Assembly (NCBI GenBank): GCA_007115705.1
Contig: QXEO01000546.1
Location: forward strand, 5,668,124 to 5,732,123
Direction of reading: 5' to 3'
Source of the DNA: Dactylis glomerata
Taxonomy: Eukaryota; Streptophyta; Magnoliopsida; Poales; Poaceae
DNA: 64,000 bases
This document shows positions 1 through 10,409 of the stretch, in pieces. The notes beneath the pieces were generated by a model. It was not told where the DNA came from, did no database searches, and worked only from the letters and a program-made list of their open reading frames with translations. Every line of letters begins with the position of its first letter. Position 1 is the stretch's first letter. Made by a program: the position numbers and the translations under genes.

Positions 1-340
1 GCAGCTAAGAGAAGAAACGAAGACTAGCTACGTGTGATGGCATGGTTTATTATTCTCTCTCCATCTAACACGTATAAGCTGACTCATGTCTTCTTGCCAT
101 GCACAAGCCCACGAGTAGTCGGTTGTTGCCAGCTCCCTCTAAATACAATACTAGATACTAGTACTACTAGTTGACACGTAAAATGTGGTGAGATTCGAAA
201 TTCATTATAATTTACTCCAATACATACATGCAGATAATTAAATCAAGAATTAGACTAGGTTTAGCAAAAGTAAGATATTTTAGAAGCTAATTTTTATCTA
301 ACTCAAATTAATTAATAGCTTAAAAATTTGGGTTGTCACA
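1..340 (-). repeat. Element K 3' LTR, truncated by the window edge
   Basis: This copy matches 4091-4430 closely. On the + strand it ends GGGTTGTCACA, so on the minus strand the LTR opens with TGTGACAACCC directly after the purine tract. The outer part lies outside the window. Confidence 0.72.
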
Positions 341-353
341 TCCTCCCCACCTT
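341..353 (-). other. Element K polypurine tract
   Basis: The minus strand reads AAGGTGGGGAGGA directly before the LTR start TGTGACAA. This is the expected place for the plus-strand priming tract of an LTR element. Confidence 0.65.
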
Positions 354-448
354 ATTAGAATTTCGTCCTCGAAATTCAAAACTAAAACATTCTACTCTAG
401 CATTTCTGTAATCTGTATCCTCCGATATACATCCCAAAAAATATTATC

Positions 449-3400
449 CAAGTTATCTTGATAAATTAACAAGAATAGAAAACAAGAGATTGGATCAATA
501 TTTACAATGCACACAACAGAATGTATATGATCGCACGGAAAGCAAATTTTTCCTATAAGAATCTTGGTCAGAAGTAAAACTAGGAGTCTACTAATAATTT
601 TTAAAATGCCAAAACTCTTAATTAAGAATTAATATGTATGGCAGAACATCAAAGCAACCACTTTAAGTAAGCATGCAAAGAAAAAAAAAATCATAAGTTC
701 ACAGCAACGCACAAGTACTGCATATGTTATTATTCTAGCAGATTATGGATATAGGAAAACTAGTTTGGTTATGGCAACTTAGAAATCAAACAACCAGCAT
801 CAAATCTTCATAATTAGTTGCATCCAACAAGAAATTATTTCTACCACTTACTAGTTGCAAACTACAACCTACCCATTTTGCCCGCGTATCCTAAACCTAG
901 AGCTCTGATACCACTTTAACGGTCACGCCCCGAGACCCGGCCCGGTAGAATGACAGCCGCCGCGCGCCTATAGACTCGAAAGTCTCTATACACACGCAAG
1001 GCTAAGAAGCAGATACAAATCAGCACAGTGGATCGAGAAGCTCATCTATTCATTTTACAAGTTTAATTTACATTTAGATCAAGAAATACAACTAAGTTCT
1101 CTAACGCTTCCCAACCCGCTTTTGCTGCGTCACTCTGAAAACATCGACTGCATCCAAAAACATAAGGGGAGCTAGGGTGAGTATAAAATATACTCAGCAA
1201 GTAGAACAACAAGACACTAGATGATCAAAGTATTAACTGGAATCAAAGGAGATTAACAACACGAAAATGAATACGGTGACAATGTTAGAGATAAACAATG
1301 GAATAACTGAAATGGAATAGTACTTGGCATCACACATGACAGCAAGCATTCCCTACCCGGGAGTCACAGGGGTGAATATTCACGCTTTTACGCTCTGCAG
1401 AGGGGTACTCCGACATCGACAGTCTCGACTAACTCCACACGGGCATTAGCTGAGCAGTGCTCTTTTACCCGCTAAAACCCGAACACCTGAACCTACTGAT
1501 GTCGATCGCTCCTACGGATCCATCATCGACACGTTCCCGAACAGGGCCGTCCCTAGCGGAGAACACAGACAGTCCCATACCTGAACTGTGACCGGTACAA
1601 TACGTTTGCCGTCGTGATACCAATACTAAGGATCAATGTATAGAGATATATCAAGACAATCAATATTTGACATGAAACTAAATGAACCAGGTGATGGCTC
1701 AACCGAGCCATGCTGATTGCATCCAAGATAAGAGGACACCGTGTCTCTCCCATAGCCACAATGACCACAGATCAATCAACAGATCACAAGATTTCAACAC
1801 ATATGAACTATCAGAACAATATGTCTCCCTCTCAAGTGGCAATGATCAATAAAGCTAGTAAATAACAGATCACAGTGAAATAGAAGGATTATCAAAGGAG
1901 TATCAACGGAGTAGTACATGGAAAGGAGAAAAGTACTACTTGCATGATTCAGAGATCAGGGGATCGGAGCTGTCTACTTGCCTGGATTAGCTAGATCATA
2001 AATCAAGTGAGAAATATTTCAGCCGATTGATGAACCACATCGCCACATGTATACTCTAATATAAGATTGACTCTTGTCTCCACCAGATCCCCTCCTCCTC
2101 TGCTTCTTCGGATCAGGTTAGTATGGATAATATGATCTGATCGNCAAGTTATCTTGATAAATTAACAAGAATAGAAAACAAGAGATTGGATCAATATTTA
2201 CAATGCACACAACAGAATGTATATGATCGCACGGAAAGCAAATTTTTCCTATAAGAATCTTGGTCAGAAGTAAAACTAGGAGTCTACTAATAATTTTTAA
2301 AATGCCAAAACTCTTAATTAAGAATTAATATGTATGGCAGAACATCAAAGCAACCACTTTAAGTAAGCATGCAAAGAAAAAAAAAATCATAAGTTCACAG
2401 CAACGCACAAGTACTGCATATGTTATTATTCTAGCAGATTATGGATATAGGAAAACTAGTTTGGTTATGGCAACTTAGAAATCAAACAACCAGCATCAAA
2501 TCTTCATAATTAGTTGCATCCAACAAGAAATTATTTCTACCACTTACTAGTTGCAAACTACAACCTACCCATTTTGCCCGCGTATCCTAAACCTAGAGCT
2601 CTGATACCACTTTAACGGTCACGCCCCGAGACCCGGCCCGGTAGAATGACAGCCGCCGCGCGCCTATAGACTCGAAAGTCTCTATACACACGCAAGGCTA
2701 AGAAGCAGATACAAATCAGCACAGTGGATCGAGAAGCTCATCTATTCATTTTACAAGTTTAATTTACATTTAGATCAAGAAATACAACTAAGTTCTCTAA
2801 CGCTTCCCAACCCGCTTTTGCTGCGTCACTCTGAAAACATCGACTGCATCCAAAAACATAAGGGGAGCTAGGGTGAGTATAAAATATACTCAGCAAGTAG
2901 AACAACAAGACACTAGATGATCAAAGTATTAACTGGAATCAAAGGAGATTAACAACACGAAAATGAATACGGTGACAATGTTAGAGATAAACAATGGAAT
3001 AACTGAAATGGAATAGTACTTGGCATCACACATGACAGCAAGCATTCCCTACCCGGGAGTCACAGGGGTGAATATTCACGCTTTTACGCTCTGCAGAGGG
3101 GTACTCCGACATCGACAGTCTCGACTAACTCCACACGGGCATTAGCTGAGCAGTGCTCTTTTACCCGCTAAAACCCGAACACCTGAACCTACTGATGTCG
3201 ATCGCTCCTACGGATCCATCATCGACACGTTCCCGAACAGGGCCGTCCCTAGCGGAGAACACAGACAGTCCCATACCTGAACTGTGACCGGTACAATACG
3301 TTTGCCGTCGTGATACCAATACTAAGGATCAATGTATAGAGATATATCAAGACAATCAATATTTGACATGAAACTAAATGAACCAGGTGATGGCTCAACC

Positions 3401-3839
3401 GAGCCATGCTGATTGCATCCAAGATAAGAGGACACCGTGTCTCTCCCATAGCCACAATGACCACAGATCAATCAACAGATCACAAGATTTCAACACATAT
3501 GAACTATCAGAACAATATGTCTCCCTCTCAAGTGGCAATGATCAATAAAGCTAGTAAATAACAGATCACAGTGAAATAGAAGGATTATCAAAGGAGTATC
3601 AACGGAGTAGTACATGGAAAGGAGAAAAGTACTACTTGCATGATTCAGAGATCAGGGGATCGGAGCTGTCTACTTGCCTGGATTAGCTAGATCATAAATC
3701 AAGTGAGAAATATTTCAGCCGATTGATGAACCACATCGCCACATGTATACTCTAATATAAGATTGACTCTTGTCTCCACCAGATCCCCTCCTCCTCTGCT
3801 TCTTCGGATCAGGTTAGTATGGATAATATGATCTGATCG
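449..3839. repeat. Perfect 1695-bp direct duplication around a single N
   Basis: Bases 449-2143 recur at 2145-3839 with an offset of 1696, and I found no mismatch on comparison. The only ambiguous base of the window, N at 2144, sits exactly at the junction. The block covers the end of the K interior, the primer site and about 1.2 kb of LTR. It is either an assembly artefact (the same contig end used twice across a gap) or the visible part of a tandem LTR-interior-LTR-interior-LTR array whose middle is missing. Confidence 0.9.
902..913 (-). other. Element K primer binding site (tRNA-iMet)
   Basis: The minus strand reads TGGTATCAGAGC, the standard plant initiator-tRNA-Met primer site, next to the right LTR. 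The same site recurs at 2598-2609 in the second copy of the local duplication. Confidence 0.7.
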
Positions 3840-4430
3840 ATCTTCCCTACGGCAGCATCTCCCTCTGGAACTTGTATGACTGTCGGTCTCTCTCTAATTT
3901 AGCTCTCACTCTCTCGATCTATGGTTGAGGTTGTGGTGTGTGCAGACCAACTGAAGCAAGCAGTAGAGAAGGAGTGTTGTGTACACGATACCAAGAAATA
4001 TCGCTCTGCCGTCTTGCCGCCTTGAGTCTTGGCTAAAATATCTGGTCGATTACCCTACTCTGTTCTTCAAACGTTCACTGAAGGGCGAAGGCAGCTAAGA
4101 GAAGAAACGAAGACTAGCTACGTGTGATGGCATGGTTTATTATTCTCTCTCCATCTAACACGTATAAGCTGACTCATGTCTTCTTGCCATGCACAAGCCC
4201 ACGAGTAGTCGGTTGTTGCCAGCTCCCTCTAAATACAATACTAGATACTAGTACTACTAGTTGACACGTAAAATGTGGTGAGATTCGAAATTCATTATAA
4301 TTTACTCCAATACATACATGCAGATAATTAAATCAAGAATTAGACTAGGTTTAGCAAAAGTAAGATATTTTAGAAGCTAATTTTTATCTAACTCAAATTA
4401 ATTAATAGCTTAAAAATTTGGGTTCTCAGA
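922..4430 (-). repeat. Element K 5' LTR with embedded duplication
   Basis: The LTR starts near 922, where the + strand reads GGTCACGCCCCGAGACC, a degenerate form of a common LTR end, and finishes at 4430. If the second copy of the duplicated block is removed, the LTR is about 1.8 kb. The start is approximate because no clean TG is present there. Confidence 0.55.
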
Positions 4431-4959
4431 TGTGGAGTGTTTCCCAATCTTAGTGGCTTTGTGGATTTGGGAGCCTCCAATTAGGTTGTGGAGTTGCCCC
4501 AAGCTTTGTGCGGGTTCGGTGACCGCCCTCAATGGTCCCATAGTGGATCGGGTCATCCATCTTGGTGGGAGGGATCGAGGAGATTACGGTGAGCCTCCGT
4601 GGCGTTTGGGGAGCCTTGTGCCGCCACACCGCTCCAACAGAGATTAGCACCCGCAAGGGTGTGAACTTCGGGATACATCATCGTCTCTGCGTGCCTCGGT
4701 TATTTCTATACCCGAGATTCTTTACTTATGCAATTTACTTTGTGATAGCCATCGTGCTTCAAGTCTTATTTATCTGGCTATCACATAGCTGCTTATCTTG
4801 TTTAGCATAAGTTGTTGATGCACATAGGTAAGTCTAGTTTATTTAGGTTTTGTATGCTTGGCAAACTAAACGTTAGTTTTATTCTGCATTTGTCAAGCCA
4901 CTCGTAAAGTTTTTAATCGGCTATTCACCCGCCCTCTAGGTGACATCCATGTCCTTTCA
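4431..4959 (+). repeat. Copia-like LTR end fragment
   Basis: The stretch resembles the terminal half of a common grass Copia LTR. It has a conserved passage about an entrance through small-ORF-like text, then a run near 4921 reading CTATTCACCCGCCCTCTAGG, and an end CCTTTCA at 4953-4959. I see no primer site after it and no partner LTR. The short ORFs here (4432-4647 and 4562-4810) are chance frames. Family assignment rests on my memory of such LTR ends. Confidence 0.4.
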
Positions 4960-5230
4960 CGCACAATACGCATGCCACCATATGGGCCGTGCTCGTGGCG
5001 TGGAGTGGACACAATGCCACCATTATGAATGTGCCTGTGGCGCGGCAGGCTCATCCTACGCCATAATTCTGACCTTGGTTTGGCACGTAGTCAGGCCCAC
5101 GAACTAGCAGCGTGGTTCATAGTGCTGTCGTGCCACCAACACGTATATATTGGTGGCACAGCAGTATTTACCATGCCGCTGCACGTGACAGCGGCGTGGT
5201 GTCAAAATAGTGCGCTACCAACAGGTTGAC
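4960..5230. other. GC-rich stretch with degenerate TGGTGGC/GCCACC repeats
   Basis: Several short direct and inverted words occur, such as TGCCACCA, GGTGGCAC and GTGGCGCGG. The texture is like the subterminal region of a CACTA transposon (compare 63850-64000), but no terminal CACTA motif is present. I cannot classify it further. Confidence 0.25.
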
Positions 5231-6479
5231 CCCTATGAAGGTTTTCCTAGTAGTTTCGGTGTCGTGGTGGCGTTAACAGCAAGCCTTGCAAGATCAATGC
5301 GTTGATCCATTATGAAGATTGCTTCATGGAAGATTGCAGCAGCAACTTCGAAAGTGTGTGCATGGGTACTCGTTGAGAGTCTGTTGGGCCAAATATGCTC
5401 CTGGTTATCAATGGGAAGCTAGTTACCGCCCCCGTCCAAAGGACTAAAAGGACAAGGAATCCGTTTCCTCAAATTCCAAGTACTTGTGGATGCCCAAAGA
5501 AAAAGGATAAGAGGGATTTATCACAGTATGCCCCTGATGAGGGGAGCCAGTTGAGATCTAGCACAAGTACGGATATTTGAGTGCACGAAACTCCGGACTT
5601 GAATTTTTCTATATCAGAAATACCCAACAAAGATTGGCTTTGCCTGCTGCCCAATCCAGGGCAAACATTGGAGCGTGAAAGCTTAAGGACCTAGCCCCGG
5701 ATTGGCCTCGCCTTTGATCACCTACTCTGCACTCGCCCATCGCCGATCACCGTTGCCACCGCCTTGTTGTCGTCGACTTCTGTTGCTCTCTCTTCTAGTG
5801 AAGCGTTGCCCGTTCGCTACTTCAAAATTATCGGGAATATGGAAGCGCTGCCGGATCTTCACCAACATATTCCGTATAGTCTGTGTGCTTCATCACCATG
5901 TTTGGCGCAGCGACGCCAAGCTTGTACGTGTATTCCATGTTGCACGTGTTGCACTTGATTGTGGGAGCCGGAGAAGTATAATACATCTTCTGGTGACTAA
6001 CTAAGGTTAGTTGTGGGAATTCACTGGTGATTACATCAACCTCATCATCGATAAAACTACCGCTAGCTTGACCAATGAGGTACGTGATTTGTTGCCTCCC
6101 ACAATCAAGCTTGATCTTGATTTAAGCGCTATAATTTTTATGTCTTGCATAGTGCAATGCCCAACAGTGTCGTCTCCTCGCTTTGCACGGTCCCATACAT
6201 GTGTCACCATGCTTATCAAGTGTCATGGCAAGAATAAAAGTTGGACAAGATTGCGAGAGAAAATGACAGCTATGGTGGAAGATGCAGTTTTTTTTTCCTA
6301 TTTACTAGTATTTCAAAACCAACATTTGAAAACAAAATATGTAGGGAATCGTTTCTCCAAATGTAATATTTTCACTTTTGGGCTCCACGTGGAAATCTTC
6401 AAAACTAGATTCTATTTTAATAGGTTTTGTGAAGTTTTTTTTCATACTTCTAGAATTAATTTGGTTGTACTTTTGGTTT
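5231..6479. other. Unrecognised sequence, no supported gene
   Basis: This stretch holds several short open frames: 61 aa at 5395-5580, 100 aa at 5702-6004 and the start of a 188-aa frame at 6011-6577. None shows a domain I recognise. The 5395-5580 frame ends in a basic KKKDKR patch and is followed by a degenerate downstream frame, which could be debris of a transposase, but I would not call it. Confidence 0.3.
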
Positions 6480-6835
6480 TAGTGTACATGTACTCGGGTT
6501 TGAGTATAGTTGTGTGTTTCACACTTTGTACTTTAATTTGTACTGTACTTGTACATTTGGGGTTTTTTGAACTTTAAAAGTACGTCGGTGCTGCATGAAA
6601 GTACAATGCTCTAATTCGGTTAGTGTACTTTGGTGAACTTCAAAAGTACTCGGTGGTGCACTCGAAAGTACACCGCGGGTGTATCCTAAAGTACAGCGTG
6701 AGCAAAACTACAATACATGAAATTACACCGCCTTGTATGTATTTTAGGGTACGCCGGTGAAGAGAAGTACAACACTAGAAAGTACCATCGTGTAATCTAG
6801 AGTACGCACCCTTGGAGGACGTTTCTCGTGCTCCA
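6480..6835 (+). repeat. Degenerate GTAC-centred minisatellite
   Basis: The word GTAC recurs about every 15-35 bp, often as AAAGTAC followed by a CGGTG or CCGCG core, for example near 6600, 6645, 6669, 6691 and 6775. Units are too diverged to define an exact period. The 3' part of the open frame at 6011-6577 runs into this repeat, which argues against that frame being a gene. Confidence 0.45.
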
Positions 6836-7000
6836 TGAAGGGCCTGCGTGAAGGTTGGCCTTGTAGTAGAGATGTACCTTTGTAAGTTAATTACAATCTT
6901 GTAAAAAAACAACCCAGGCAAGATAATTTTCTAAAAATTGCAGCCCAAAAATCCTATGAAAATGTTTGGGCTCAAAAAGTCCCTGACGGCCTTGCCGATT

Positions 7001-7274
7001 GATAACCCAACAGTAAGATCGATGTACGTACGCTTTTGTTTCCTTGGCGGACGTACGATCGAGGTAGTATTAACAGGTTGGCAGGGCCGACTACGAAACT
7101 AAAACATAGCGTAATGCTAGTTGGAGTCGAATTCCTATGTTGCACGTAGGTGCGTGCGCTTACATAAACAAGGGAGATGAAGAGCAAGTCCGGAAATCGT
7201 CGACTAGCTAGTCCCTGCCAGATCGAATCTGACTCTCCAACGAACGGCTCGATCGATCATCGATCGTCTTCGTG
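7001..7274 (+). promoter_or_regulatory. Putative promoter and 5' UTR of GCK gene 1
   Basis: Base composition shifts here from AT-rich repeat to mixed gene-like sequence. ACATAAACAA near 7163 is a weak TATA candidate. The stretch is rich in palindromic words (GTACGTAC near 7026, CGATCGATC and ATCGATCG near 7251-7266). No promoter element is proven. Confidence 0.3.
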
Positions 7275-7535
7275 ATGGATAGCGCCTTATCATCATCTTC
7301 CTCGTCAGTTGATCCGCTCGTCGACGGCGTGATCAAGGGTTTCGTCTGCCTTGCCGGATGCGAGGATCAGCTCACGGCGTTTGGTGCCGCGTGCTTCCCC
7401 AAGAGCGACGACGACCCGGCGGCGACACCAACACCGGACACCCAGGCGTGCACCAAGGCGACGGCGGCGCTGCGCAGCTGCATGCAGGCCACCGCCGGCT
7501 TGTACGAGTCCTACATGCGCTCTCTGCATAACTAA
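7275..7535 (+). CDS. GCK-domain (CHCH-like) small cysteine-rich protein 1
   Basis: An 86-aa protein. I start at ATG 7275, since the in-frame codon before it is GTG. A Ser-rich N-terminus (residues 3-11) precedes the domain. Cysteines fall at 25, 29, 40, 59 and 69, giving C29-X10-C40 and C59-X9-C69, and the domain closes with LYESYM. The order GC, CX10C, CX9C and a Y-E-x-Y-M-like end match the plant GCK domain as I remember it, a relative of CHCH proteins with two helical hairpins held by disulfides. Such folds often act in the mitochondrial intermembrane space, which here is inference. No signal peptide or membrane segment is seen. It is single-exon, with paralogues at 16922 and 21834. A stop follows at 7533-7535, with AT-rich 3' flank. 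Confidence 0.75.
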   Translation: MDSALSSSSSSVDPLVDGVIKGFVCLAGCEDQLTAFGAACFPKSDDDPAATPTPDTQACTKATAALRSCMQATAGLYESYMRSLHN

Positions 7536-8763
7536 TAGTTATCTCTGGTTCTGTTAGCAAGGTTGTCTTGGGTAGACTATAATCGTACTGTATTGGACTT
7601 GTTGAGTTCTTTTTTATATATGTTGCTCCAGCTCTGACGTTACTCTATTTTTGTCCAGGAATATAAAATATGTAATGATATGTCAGTGAGCCAGCAAAAT
7701 ATATTACAGTAATTTTATGGTATGGTTTTACCATAGTATATAGTTCCTTTAATTTCAGGGACATCTGGCAAAATTATTTTAGACACGTTAATATTTGTCA
7801 CTTTCTAGAACCGGAGAAAACCTAGCATTAGGGATTCATAATGATTTGTGTGTCTCGCCCCCCACTCCCTTACCCCCTCCCCCCATTGTATTGCAAACCT
7901 CGAAGCCCAATTAGCGCACAGGCTGCCCCCTTAACTCAACCCTGACGAGTATGCTAACTTGTCCAGGGAGCATTTAGACGGTGAAGTTAGTATTGACCAC
8001 TACCGCCAAGCCCCACAAAATTGATGAAATCCACATAATAATGGAGCTCAAAAGCCGATTCACATTGCCCCAGTTTCTCCCCTCCTAGATCCCCTACCTA
8101 CCTCCACCTCCACCGCCGCCGGCCAGAGGTCGTGTGGTGCCAGTGGCGGCGTCCACTCCATTGCCCGGGCTCAAGAGGATCTGCATGGGGCGGCCTCTGC
8201 TAGCGACGGTGCACCCAAGAAAGCGCGTCTAGTAACTGGAGGCATCCATGGTGTAGGTCGTCGTCGGCGACAAGAAGGCAATGGCCGGAGGCCGGGGCGG
8301 TTTAGCTATGACGACCAAACTAGCAAGCCAGATCTAAGCCTGCCCTGGCTCGATCTGGGCCAAGAATGTCCTAGCCAGTGAACTCGATGCCGACTCTCCT
8401 TGTCTAGGTGTGGGATAGCAGGAGCTTCGTTTGGCATGTCCCAAGACATCTCGGGGCTGAGCACCTCCCACCTAGCTCTGGCGGCTACGGAGCAACGCTT
8501 GTGCTTGGCCTATCTCTTGTAGTGGTGGTGATGTAGTGATGCTGACCGACTGCCGTTTGTGGTTAGGTCTAGTACATGACAATGGGGCTTTGACGGGGGT
8601 GGCATGGGTACGAGCAGCAAGGGTTTGTGGGTGAATGGTGGTGGCGCCCATAGCGTTGTAGTGCGCCGGTAGGACTACCTAAGCTGATCCGGGCCTGATG
8701 GCCCTACTGTATGCTTACATCGGGTTGCCGATGGTTATTCTATGCGTCTGCATTGGGGCTGAG
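7536..8763. other. 3' flank of GCK gene 1, then unclassified repeat-like sequence
   Basis: From 7536 to about 7850 the sequence is AT-rich 3' flank with AATATAAAA near 7661 that could serve as a polyadenylation signal. From about 7857 it turns GC-rich with C-runs, and from 8060 resembles non-coding body sequence of a degenerate retroelement. No ORF or terminus is clear. It continues at 15497 beyond element A. Confidence 0.35.
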
Positions 8764-8768
8764 CACCT

Positions 8769-10394
8769 TGCTACTCGGTGATGACGCCAGAAAAGAGTTG
8801 TGGCGTGTAGTTGACGTGGGAGCAGTAAGTCCTTGTGCGTGGTGAATGACTAGCCCGTTGGGAACCCCAAGAGGAAGGTATGATGAGTGTAGCGGCAAGT
8901 TTTCCCTCAGTTAAGAAACCAAGGTTTATCGAACAGGAGAGGAGAGACAATGACGACTGAAGGTGTTTGTGGAACCTGCACACACACAAACAAATACTTT
9001 GTTCCCAACTTGCGATGAGGTTGTCAATCTCACCGGTTTGCTTGAAACAAAGGTTATGAGCGTATCGAGTGGAAAACAGTAGAGTATGCTAGTAAAGTAA
9101 ACAGTACGAGAAAAGTAAACAGGTGATTGCAATATGATGTAAATAGGACCGGGGTCCATAGTTCACTAGTGGTGTCTCTCCATAGATAAAATAACACATG
9201 CTGGGTAAACAAATTACAGTTGGGCAATTGATAGAATAAAGATAACGTGATATGTCAAGAAGATCACTATGAGATTTACTCTGGGCATTACAACAAAATA
9301 CATAGACCGCCATCCAACTGCATCTATGACTAATAATCCACTCCCGGGGATATCAATCCGAACACCCTAGAAGTATTAAGTTGCGAACAACAGATAATTG
9401 CATTAAGCAAAGTGTGTAATGTAAACAAAGCATATGCCCTTGAGCATATGAATGTTGTTTTCTCCCTAGTAGCAACAGCACATCTACCACCTTAGAGGTT
9501 TCTGTCACTCCCCCAGGTGAAATAGAGACATGAACCCACTATCGAGCATAAATACCCCCTCTTGGAGTCACTAGCAACTACTTGGCCAAGATAGCTACTA
9601 ACAACGGAGAGCATGCAAGATCATAAACAACATAGAGATAACAAAAGATATAATTCAGTACAACAACTTAATCATAAACACCAATATTCATCGGATCCCA
9701 ACAAACCAACATCATAGAATTACATAACGGTGATCTCAATCATGTATGGCAGCTCATGAGATCTAAACATGAAGCACATAGTGGAGAAGACAACCATCTA
9801 GCTACTGCTATGGACCCATAGTCCAAGGTAGACTACTCACTCATCGCTCCGGAGGCAAGCATGGCGATGAAGAAGACCTCCGGTGGCGATTCCCCTCTCC
9901 GGCAGGGTGCCGGGAAGAGCTTCTGGACCCTCCCGATCTTCGGGTCGACGGCGGCGGCGTATCGCGATGTGTTCTGGAAATCTGATCGGGCACTTAGGTT
10001 TTTCCCGTTGGGGGGTCTTTATAGGCGAAGGGGCATCGTCAGAAGAGGGGCCAGGTGGCCTCACAAGGCGGTGGCGCGGGCCAGGGGCTGGCCGCGCCAC
10101 CCCTGTGTGTGGGCCCCTGGTCCCTCACCTCCTACTCTCCTTCGGATCTCTGGAAGCTTCCGGGTAAAATAAGACTTCAGGAACTTGTTTCGTCCAATTC
10201 CGAGAATATTTCCTGTGTATCACTTCTGAAACACAAAAACAGCAGAAAACATGAAACTGGCACTGTGGCACTTCGTTAATAGGTTAGTTCCGGAAAATGC
10301 ATAAAAATGCCACTAAGTGTAACGAAACAATAGGCAAATGGTGTAAAAACAAGCATGGAGCATCAAAAATTATAGATGCGTTTGAGACGTATCA
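8769..10394 (-). repeat. Element A 3' LTR
   Basis: The LTR runs from TGCTACTCGG on the left to GAGACGTATCA on the right. It is a 1626-bp copy of 13866-15491. The minus-strand LTR start TGATACGTCTC follows the purine tract. Confidence 0.9.
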
Positions 10395-10409
10395 AGCATC
10401 CCCAAGCTT
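10395..10409 (-). other. Element A polypurine tract
   Basis: The minus strand reads AAGCTTGGGGATGCT directly before the LTR start TGATACG. The same 14-mer AAGCTTGGGGATGC occurs twice more inside the element (12247-12260 and 12303-12316, minus strand). Confidence 0.75.

Larger units (their letters stand above)
1..4430 (-). mobile_element. Element K: partial short-bodied LTR retrotransposon
   Basis: Positions 1-340 match 4091-4430 at a fixed offset of 4090, so they are the two LTRs of one element. Just inside the left LTR is a purine-rich tract on the minus strand. Just inside the right LTR is the minus-strand site TGGTATCAGAGC, complementary to initiator tRNA-Met. This sets the minus orientation and leaves an interior of only about 580 bp with no ORF, so the element must depend on proteins from elsewhere. 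The left LTR runs off the window, so no TSD can be checked. The interior and part of the right LTR are duplicated around an N at 2144. Confidence 0.75.

Noticed and set aside
1553..3464. Two identical 71-aa minus ORFs (1553-1768 and 3249-3464)
   Set aside because: They lie inside the duplicated LTR block of K, have no domain, and are identical only because of the duplication.
6011..6577. 188-aa ORF as a gene
   Set aside because: Its second half runs into AT-rich sequence and the GTAC repeat, its composition is hydrophobic and low-complexity, and no domain is seen.
9837..10279. GC-rich overlapping ORFs on both strands in the LTRs (also 14934-15376, 45540-45767, 51689-52131, 57111-57504, 59716-60166)
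   Set aside because: They are the same LTR promoter segment in each family member, open by composition in several frames.
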